From the NCBI GenBank assembly GCA_963576475.1, contig OY754987.1, positions 10,255,256 to 10,319,255 of the forward strand: 64,000 bases of DNA, read 5' to 3'. Under the pieces are notes generated by a model. It saw only the letters and a list, made by a program, of their open reading frames with translations, did no database searches and was not told the DNA's origin. The translations under genes and the position numbers were made by a program. The DNA comes from Molanna angustata (Eukaryota > Arthropoda > Insecta > Trichoptera > Molannidae). Below are positions 56,251 to 64,000 of this stretch, piece after piece. Positions within the stretch are counted from its first letter, which is position 1. Each line of letters opens with the position of its first letter.

Positions 56251-56610
56251 TCTTTATTGATGTTTCTTAACTGATATAATGTATTGCTGAACTTAATGTT
56301 TTATACTTATGTTATTATTGTATTTATAACTGGTGTTCTGTACCTACTGTTCAATTTTTGACATTATATTTCATAACAGATATTATGTATTGCCGAATTT
56401 TAAATTTGATTTCCTTCTGACTTACAATATGTTATTGTTATCTTTATTGATGTTTCTTAACTGATATAATATATTGCTGAACTAAATGTGTTGTACTTAT
56501 TTTATTGTTGTATTTATAACTGGTGTTATGTACTGTTAATAATATAATGTTATGTACTGTAAATAGGCTTTCAAGCCGTAAATATAATTAAATAAAAAAA
56601 AATAAAAAAA
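56251..56610 (+). repeat. 190-bp tandem duplication with A-rich end
   Basis: TCTTTATTGATGTTTCTTAA starts at 56251 and again at 56441. The second copy leads into GGCTTTCAAGCCGTAAATAT and an AAATAAAAAAAA tail, so this may be a retroelement 3' UTR with a duplicated segment. Confidence 0.85.
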
Positions 56611-57835
56611 AATCTTTGTACTATGTGTCTGTTCATATTATGTTACTCAATAAAAAAAAACAAATGCGTTTGATTTTTTCAAAATTGGACACTGTCACTT
56701 CGTGGTAGAACTCCATAATTAATTAAAACTATGAAAAAATTTTATATTTAATTTTACGTTCTACTTAAATTTTTTCGCAAACGCGACTCCCATTCACCGG
56801 TATCGCTCTATGATGAGCATCGTCAGAATGGTGAACAATAATGATGAAGACCATCTATATATAGATTCACAAAGAGGATAACAACAATAGATATGGAAGG
56901 GGGCTATTCTAAGAAAAATTAAATACCCGAAAGGCATTAAGGTAAATATGTATGCAGGTATAATAAAAATAAAATTGAAGTGAAGGAATGAATATACAAA
57001 TATTGTATTAAAAGGACAGTAATTATATTGAATAATGGCCAACAGAAAAACCCGACATTAACTATTCTAATGGTAATAATAATGGAGAAGTATTAAAATC
57101 TATTTGTGCGTTAATCAAAGGAACGTTGCTGTTACATTACGTGTTTAACATTGGCAGGATGAAAGAAAACAAATTATGGTTATTTAATGTATGTAGGTAT
57201 GTGTATTATACACGTATTAAGTAAAATTATATAGATTTGAATATGCTCGATTTTGTTCTGGTCCTATTTTGTCCTACCTATTTTGGCGGCATTGATAAAA
57301 GATACACTTAACACTGTTTGGTATATAATTGTGATGAGATCTCATCAAGGATTCGGGAGCTATGTGAACTGTAGGTACCCACCTTTGTGGTGTGATCGTG
57401 TGACATTGGTGCTTACAACACACTAACTTTGTTTAAGATATTATTAATATATAATACCTACATATACTTAAATGTGATATCCACCCAAATAGTGTCAAAG
57501 AAGCCGCTCATTCAAATCTAATAGATACTTATTGAAAGGAAGTTGACTTAAAAGGATTATTGACCTACCTTAAAATCTAGTTTTTTTAGTACATATAAAT
57601 AGTTTTGCGGCGGATAATTCTTGTATTATTTCTAATAATTATCAACAATAATCAAGACTTCCTTGCACCCCGTAGAAGTGGTGAAATATTTATAATCGAA
57701 TATTATTTTATCCAATCTATACTTCATTACAATAAGCCAGTTTATGAAACCCCTATATGCTAGATGCTAGATTTGCGTGATTTTTTTTTTCATTAACTTC
57801 TCATTTACTAGTAACTGAAATCATAACATAATTAT
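56611..57835. other. No gene recognised
   Basis: No supported frame. CATTCACCGGTATCGCTCTA near 56792 is less AT-rich but unmatched. Confidence 0.45.
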
Positions 57836-57837
57836 TT

Positions 57838-57935
57838 GTCAGCCTTCGTGGCTCATTTGTTTAGGTATCTGAATGCTGATCCAAAGTTCCTGAGTTTTCA
57901 GTCTGGTGCGTGTAAAATTAATATTTGACATTGTT
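57838..57935 (+). mobile_element. SINE-B, internally deleted
   Basis: AGCCTTCGTGGCTCATTTGT (box A) and CTGATCCAAAGTTCC run, after a deletion just past box B, directly into GGTGCGTGTAAAATTAATA near the tail. Confidence 0.82.
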
Positions 57936-57959
57936 CGGTATTGTTTCAGTATTCAGAAT

Positions 57960-58207
57960 TTACGCGCCAAAATAGTAAATAATACAAATCATCATTTATC
58001 AGCGCGAACTGCCTTTCCCCTCCATACCTCTCCCTACCATTTACCTTGCTATCCAACCTTCAAGGCCAGTCGATCGATCGCCAGTCGCAAGCACAGTCGC
58101 TGTCGTTTGTGTCATACAAATTCGTTCGTCGCAAAACATCTCGTCGTGTCGTTATAACAAATTATCAGTGCAACAGTGAAAGGAGGCGAATTGAATATTT
58201 GGTGAGT
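57960..58207 (+). promoter_or_regulatory. Candidate promoter and non-coding first exon
   Basis: A less AT-rich block with repeated TCG/CGTCG motifs (58065-58150) leads to an arthropod initiator-like TCAGTG at 58165, then CAACAGTGAAAGGAGGCGAA and a strong splice donor G-GTGAGT (GT at 58202-58203). There is no TATA box at -30. No ATG frame is needed if this is a 5' UTR exon. It matches none of the repeat families here. This is the best hint of a host gene in the window, but only by signal, not by homology. Confidence 0.4.
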
Positions 58208-58404
58208 CCTATCTCATAATCCTTTCGTTTTCCTTGTTACCGGCATTCACACATGCACAAATTGAAGATTCAATCTAATGCATAGCCTGTGACAATATTG
58301 TTGAAAACAAAATTATCTTCTTCAATTCTCGATTAATTACCTACAGTCCACTTTTTTTTCGTTTTAGGTATAGCCCGAATTCAATTCGGCAATTTCGGCG
58401 CTAA

Positions 58405-58445
58405 CAGACATAGTGCCTGTTAGTTGCTCGAGAAGCAATAAGAAA
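58405..58445 (+). mobile_element. SINE-B 3' end scrap
   Basis: GACATAGTGCCTGTTAGTTG then CTCGAGAAGCAATAAG matches the family tail. Confidence 0.7.
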
Positions 58446-58449
58446 TGCA

Positions 58450-58740
58450 TACTTACATACATACCATTACGGCATATCGTACAATTTGGGGTAACCAGCG
58501 ACTGGTGTACGGGCGTGCATCACCTCATAAACGTAAGCACAACACTTGCGTGTATCTTCACACACCGGTCTCGTCTCACCCAATAAGGTAAGATCCAGAA
58601 TGGGTGGTGAACCTCATTGCCGAACTATGTAAGATGTTATTTACCTGTTATATTTACGATTTCTATTTTAATATGGCTACGTATGGGACACCAGCTTTTA
58701 TGATTGGGTACATCATACTCTTCCGAAGAAGGCGTTGGGG
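58450..58740 (+). mobile_element. Family U repeat
   Basis: CATACCATTACGGCATATCG, GGGGTAACCAGCGACTGGTG, CACACCGGTCTCGTCTCACC, GGGTGGTGAACCTCATTGCC, AACTATGTAAGATGTTAT. Collinear with 59462-59760. Confidence 0.82.
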
Positions 58741-59461
58741 AGCGTTTGCATTCTGCTTAGAAAAATATTAATTCGGATCTAAAGAGGCTATAGTAGGCTA
58801 TATAGTATATTTTGAAAAAAATTCCCCTGTAAGTACCCTCAAAAGATACGTCTTTGAAATAAGTAACAGGTTGTGTGTACATCTTTATTCTATTGCATAA
58901 TTTTTTTTTAAATTTGAATTTGTTTAATACTTTTTTTGTAAAATCAGTCAACTCTTTTAATTTTTTTTATTGTAAGTAACTAAAAAACTACAAGGCCTAT
59001 GAAGTAGATTTTTACTTCAGTAGAAAGAGTGGCTGAGTTTTTTGTTATTATAATATTTTAATAACTATTCGTGCTATTTAAAAAAAACCTCTAAATTTTA
59101 CCTTTATAAATAAATAAATAAATAAATAAATAAAATTGTTGTATATCACATATTAGGTGATATACAATATTATTTCGTGTTTCATACATTAGAAGGTAAT
59201 TTAGTGTGCATTTTCGAGTACATCCGTATACCCAGGGTATACAAGGACCTTTTAAAGAGACCCGGGTTGTAAGAAGGTGGAAACACAGCCGGGCTGATGT
59301 GCTAATAAAAGAGTTCGTGACTGTGAAAGGGTGTTGAGATACTCGTAGTTCGTGAATTGAAGATAGTAAAACGAGTGACTATTTTGTGAATGGGTGCAAG
59401 AGGGACCAGATGCACTTTCTTCTGAGCATCTTTCTTGATAGTGTTATATTATCATATTATT
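58741..59461. other. No gene recognised
   Basis: Contains an AAAT run at 59107-59132. The 59200-59400 stretch is less AT-rich but has no supported frame. Confidence 0.45.
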
Positions 59462-59760
59462 CATTCATTCATACCATCACGACATATCCCACAATGTGGG
59501 GTAACCAGCGAAAGGTGTGCGGGTGTGCATTGCCTTATAAAAGGGAGAACAACACATCTATGTATACCCACACACCAGTCTCGTTTCACCAAAAAAGGCA
59601 CTACATTCAGAATAGGTGGTGAACCTCATTGCTGAACTATGTATGATGTTATTGTTGCCTGTTGTATTTTCGATTACCCGGCTCTTAAGGGACACTCGAA
59701 AACAATGATTTAAAAGAATGAAAGCAGTATTCTAAGCCGGTGCCTCACAGCCTTTATTAC
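59462..59760 (+). mobile_element. Family U repeat, best copy
   Basis: ATACCATCACGACATATCCC, ACAATGTGGGGTAACCAGCG, GGTGTGCGGGTGTGCATTGC, CACACCAGTCTCGTTTCACC, GGTGGTGAACCTCATTGCTG, AAGCCGGTGCCTCACAGCC. Short frames (59386-59635) are incidental. Confidence 0.85.
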
Positions 59761-59807
59761 ATTTTCAATTTAAAATAAGGAAATATAAAATGTAAAGAAA
59801 TCTATTT

Positions 59808-59925
59808 TTACTCCTCAGTAAACCTAGGGGATATAAAGGGAAGATATGATTTCGCATTTTTTAAGTTTTTTTATTGGAAATTATCAACTAGTATCATGCT
59901 GATATTATATATTTTAGGAGAATTT
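59808..59925 (-). mobile_element. Family Z right-end fragment, inverted
   Basis: TTACTCCTCAGTAAACCTAG then GGGATATAAA, GATTTCGCATTTTTTAAG and ATCAACTAGTATCATGCTGA reverse-match the Z right end. Confidence 0.78.
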
Positions 59926-60705
59926 ATGCCGGATTTTAAAATTGTGTGACGAACATTCACTAGAGAAATGTTGAAAATACATGGTATTTTTATCGAAACA
60001 CACTGTTGCACATATATTTGAGAAATTGGTTTGAAATTGGGGTATATAGGTTTTTTTTTTTAAATTATGTCATTAAAATCGTTTTACTTTTTTTTTCAAA
60101 AAATCGTTCACATGATCATGACTTTTGTTTAGAGACTCTTAACCTCTCATTCCATCTCTTTCACATTTACCTGTATTTATTTTCAACATAAAAAAATATA
60201 GTTCCCAAACAATATGCCGGGTGTTATCGACGAGTGAAATTATAACCTAATCGTTGGGCAAATGTTTGCCAAGATGGGAGTATAAACATTATACCTACCC
60301 TGTTGACATTTTGGTTGGAAGTGATTGGTTCGGATACTGTCGACTGTCATATGCCCCCCATGCAAGTGTATCGGGTTACACGTAATATTATTATTAGTGT
60401 GTTAAACAAAGACAATTTAACCCAAACAATGGGAAACATAAAGCGAGATTTATTCGGGAATATTCGTTTTATTATGGCAAACATTTTGTTCATAGTACAA
60501 TATTTGGCCGCAGTGTATTCGAAAGTGACGTATTCGTAAGAAATGATTTTAATACTTTTTAATATTTAATTTTAGCCATTGTGAAGGCGTTCATATTGTA
60601 GAAATCCAGACTTTTTGTAAGGCATAATAGATTACGCGTTCTTTTGTAATCCAAAATATATAATCACAATAAATATATTTAATATTCACAATAAAAATTA
60701 CCGTT
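59926..60705. other. No gene recognised
   Basis: The plus frame 60303-60539 has mixed protein-like content but no domain I can name. Confidence 0.4.
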
Positions 60706-60709
60706 CTGA

Positions 60710-60845
60710 ATGTTGTCTTTTTAGGTGAGACGAAACCCGCATTTGGGGGATACACGCATGTGCCGTGATTCTTTTTATAATGAAATTCACACCCGGAAAC
60801 CTGTCGCTGGTCACCTCGCATTGTGGGATATGCCGCGATGACATG
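60710..60845 (-). mobile_element. Family U, inverted, truncated
   Basis: AGGTGAGACGAAACCCGCAT, CCTGTCGCTGGTCACCTCGC and ATTGTGGGATATGCCGCGAT are the reverse complement of the U first half. Confidence 0.78.
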
Positions 60846-60919
60846 AAGGAATGAATAAGTACTATGTAGTCTACTTAGTCAGAATGTATAGTTAGATTTA
60901 TAAATTTTAAATAAGCACC

Positions 60920-61185
<266 letters not shown>

Positions 61186-62160
61186 TCACTGTCGAACCAC
61201 TAATGGTATTGTTCTTTAGATACTTTATCCTTTAAAGTTTTGTAAGGAAGTTGTTAGTTATTTGGATGCGCATCGTGTACCTACTCTCCTTCGTCTTTAT
61301 CGAGATGTAATAAATTAATAAAACAATATAAAATGCGATTTATTATTGTAGCAATAATTAATTGACTATGTCCGTAATTCAATTTAACGATGACTTTACG
61401 TCTTTAAACACATTTCCACATTTTTATGTAAAGACAACTTAAATGATCGTAACTCAGTTTTATGTCCAAACATACAACTTTAGTTTTATGTCTAAACTGA
61501 CAAATCGTAACTCAGTTTTATGTACCTATGTATGGAACAAAAATACACAACTTCCACTTGGAATTCTCGGGATCCAATCACGGACCATAATGTACCTATA
61601 GACATGACATAAGCAAATTTCTTGGAAGGAATCTATACACCGCGTCAACATTTTGTGCCATCGATATAACGTTTTTGAATATTTCGGAATGCTTCGGAAT
61701 GAAAATTGAAATAGTAGGTACTCAATAGTAACATCATATAGGACATGTTGTTCACTTTATAATTATTCACTATATTTTTTTGCACTTTTTAAGAATATTT
61801 TTTTTCTCTGCGCCTTTTAAATAAATAAAATGAATAAATAAACATTTATTGAGACGAAAAGAAGTTTACATACAAATACATAGACATATGTATAATCAAC
61901 AAATGAAAAGAAAAACAACCTTTCTGACTTCTGACTTAAAAGGACCATGCTCACCTATGTATGTTGCAGGAAGACTAGCCCCCCAGTTATGGTGTTATTT
62001 AAAAAATATAATATAAAAAGATATTTTATTTTTTTATGGGAATTTAAGTATTTCAAATTTTAAAATTGTGTTAGTCTTAGATTCATGAAAGAAATGTTGA
62101 AAATACTCTTTTTTACATATTTGACTTCTTTTTTTCAAAATGAGATGTTTGATTTTAAAT
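61186..62160. other. No gene recognised
   Basis: ATCGTAACTCAGTTTTATGT occurs twice (about 61446 and 61505). No supported frame. Confidence 0.45.
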
Positions 62161-62164
62161 AATA

Positions 62165-62335
62165 TTATGTCCGCTTATGTCCAGGTTAAACTTGCCTACG
62201 TAAACGTTGGCACTAAGATAGCCTTATGAATGGCGACTTTGGTTTTCTTTGATATTTTGCGATCATTCATATTATTTGGTCTAAGGGTCCATTCACTCTT
62301 TTTCCTGCCATAAATCATCTTTCTTTTTTCTTTAT
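62165..62335 (-). pseudogene. RTE-like LINE internal fragment
   Basis: CTTATGTCCAGGTTAAACTT, GTTGGCACTAAGATAGCCTT, TGCGATCATTCATATTATTT and TTTTTCCTGCCATAAATCAT follow 11210-11350 of the 10.7-kb LINE in order. Confidence 0.78.
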
Positions 62336-62531
62336 AATTCAAAGTATTATTTTATAATGGAAAACTCTTCTGTAATGAAGAGTGCAAGAAAAGACTAAAT
62401 TTTATTTTTTTCTTTTGATGTACCTATTGAACTGTGATACGGAAACTATGCTTCTTGAGATGATAAGTACAATATTGTCCTTACATTTACATCTTCCAAG
62501 CAGGCGGTGTCCAGATGGGATCTTATTAGCT

Positions 62532-62765
62532 GCAGTGTTGTCTGCCATCGTGGCTCAGTTGGTTAGATACCCGACACCTAAGCTAAAGGTCCCAGGTTGG
62601 ATTCCTGTTGAAGACACAGTTTTTAATAGTGTATTCAGTTTGGATCTGTGAGACGGTAAATATCATTATTCTCGAGAATGTGGCAAATTGTTATTGGTTA
62701 CGTGATAAATTAATATTAGACATAGTACCTACCTGAGTTGCCCGAGAAGTAATTAGAAATAAGAA
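62532..62765 (+). mobile_element. SINE-B, full length
   Basis: ATCGTGGCTCAGTTGGTTAG (box A), AGGTTGGATTCCTG (box B, decayed), GTTTGGATCTGTGAGACGGT, AGTTGCCCGAGAAG. ACATAGTACCTACCTGAG shows a 4-bp ACCT duplication. Confidence 0.88.
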
Positions 62766-62782
62766 ATTAGTAAGTCTGTCAC

Positions 62783-62905
62783 CGTTCATCCTAGCTACAT
62801 GGTCTCTACAGAATCTCCTTCTATATTTCTACTCCACCGAACAATGTCCTTTATGTTACAAGTTTTTAGGATATCCTCGTTACAGACACGATGTCGTAGG
62901 GTTTT
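62783..62905 (-). pseudogene. LINE RT C-terminal scrap
   Basis: Minus-strand pieces KTLRHRVCNEDI (by shift), NIKDIV and RFCRDHVARMNGDRLT match the DRVRNEDI and GHVARMDDDRL landmarks of RTE-like RTs. Confidence 0.6.
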
Positions 62906-62924
62906 TCCGATAAAATACTTACTT

Positions 62925-63660
62925 ACTTCCGATGGCCATACAACTCCGGTAGAGCTTTAGCCTCCTGAACAATAGCTTTTCAAGCCTTTCTGTCAGCTGC
63001 AGTGGACTCCCAGTCATCAAAAGCATTCAGCACGTTCAGATCTCGGGTAACATTGTCCATCAATCTCTGCCTTGGTCTACCCAGGCCCACAGGGTTATTT
63101 TTCAGAATACGTTTTGTGGCTCTTTCTTCCCCTGATCTGACAACATGTCCAATACAAAGCTAATCTTCTGGACTTGATTTCGCTGGTGATTAAAAGTTGT
63201 CCTGTCAATGCACGAATTTCCTCACTGCTTCGTGGTTTCCAGGTACCTGCCGCAATTCCTGGTCTTGGGCATAATATTTTACGTAATATCCTGTTTTCAA
63301 ATGTAAGCAGTCTTTGTTGGTCCTTGAGTGTCATGCACCAGGACTCGGCACCATGCAGGATCACTGGTTTAATTAGGCTATTATAGACCTGGAGTTTCAC
63401 TCTTCGCGATATGGACTTTCGAGACAGGAATGCTCCCAGTGCTGCTGCTGCTCTTGTGCCACTTTGAATTCGGGACATTATCTCAACGCTCATCTCATTG
63501 GTGTTAGTAAGACTGCTACCCAGATACGTGAACTTATCCACTTCTTCTATCCTATCCCCACTGACAACCACATCATTATATGGTGGCTTCCTAAAGTAAT
63601 TCAATTTGGATAGGTAGAGGTACTTTGACTTCTGGGTGTTGATTTTAAGTCCCATTGTGA
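62925..63660 (-). pseudogene. RTE-like LINE, RT C-terminal third
   Basis: The minus frame 63655-63095 (186 aa) reads MGLKINTQKSKYLYLSKLN, DRIEEVDKFTYLGSSLTNTN, VEIMSRIQSGTRAAAALGAF, VYNSLIKPVILHGAESWCMT, QRLLTFENRILRKILCPRPG. It begins just after the YADD core: GL-IN--K-K, F-YLGS, RI, Y-S-I-P-LLYG-E-W, E-R-LRK-- are in their usual order. Weaker, frame-shifted C-terminal sequence (WESTAADREAWKSI-type) continues to about 62925, ending near a TAAGTAAG tail. The start shown is inside the LINE, so the real N-terminus is lost. Confidence 0.93.
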
Positions 63661-64000
63661 CAGCCTGATTCTTGATAAAATACTATATGAAAAATATTAA
63701 ATATATTTTGGAATACAACCCTTGGTGTTTTCTTTGGGACTATATCGTGTGGGTAACTTTTAAATACTGCAAACAAACATAATATTTTGTTTAGTTATTG
63801 GATATTAAAAGCTTTGTGGGGTGTATCAACAGATGTCAGTCGTGTATCGAATTACCTTCTCATTGATTCGGGGTTCTAACACTGACATCTTCATGGGCAG
63901 TCATTAAATTCGATATAGTGTGTGGGTAGGTACCTACTAAAGACCCTAAAAAATCACTCAAAGGTGGGTAGGGTGTAGAAAAAAAGATACTTCCGATTTA
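63661..64000. other. No gene recognised
   Basis: AT-rich; no supported frame to the window end. Confidence 0.45.

Overview
This window looks like repeat-rich, AT-rich nuclear DNA from an insect, most plausibly a moth or butterfly. The basis is inference from style: many short TAGGTA/TACCTA motifs, tRNA-derived SINEs, decayed non-LTR retrotransposon tails ending in tetranucleotide or trinucleotide runs, and abundant MITE-like elements. I found no complete host protein-coding gene, no functional tRNA or rRNA, and nothing bacterial. The reading frames with recognisable protein content are almost all C-terminal pieces of reverse transcriptases from 5'-truncated LINEs. The window is best read as intergenic DNA or the inside of a very long intron.

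Layout. 0-9 kb: a copy of repeat family X, then family Z elements. One Z-type element appears to carry a 313-bp satellite array (about 2.5-6.2 kb) between its ends, and the next Z copy carries a LINE insertion with a 12-bp target duplication. A 72-bp-arm hairpin follows at 8.3 kb and an out-of-character GC-rich cluster of small palindromes at 9.24-9.36 kb. 9.5-13 kb: CR1/jockey-like and RTE-like LINE fragments on the minus strand. 13.8-25 kb: family W elements, SINEs, many LINE tails, a 400-bp hAT-like MITE with 8-bp flanking duplication, and a LINE between two inverted X copies. 25-35 kb: more LINE tails, a 953-bp inverted-repeat element rich in TGTCCCAA motifs, a near-perfect 145-bp palindrome and a cluster of SINEs. 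35-47 kb: AAAT microsatellites, family W with nested SINE, and a SINE split by a LINE fragment that is itself split. 47-53.4 kb: two minisatellites and a 522-bp PIF/Harbinger-like MITE with a TTA target duplication. 53.9-64 kb: family Z with a nested LINE, family U copies, a possible promoter and first exon near 58.16 kb, and a large RTE-type LINE remnant at the end.

Families named here for convenience: X (about 450 bp, function unknown); Z and W (left subterminal motif, AT-rich body, right-end hairpin followed by the inverse of the left motif, resembling non-autonomous Helentron/HINE elements); U (about 250-300 bp, sharing a terminal motif with the RTE-like LINE tail); SINE-A (tRNA-Thr-like head), SINE-B (tRNA-like head, 3' end near TTGCCCGAGAAGC), SINE-C (different tRNA-like head and body). 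Family assignments rest on comparing copies inside this window and on general knowledge of LINE and MITE structure. Boundaries are by eye and may be off by tens of bases.
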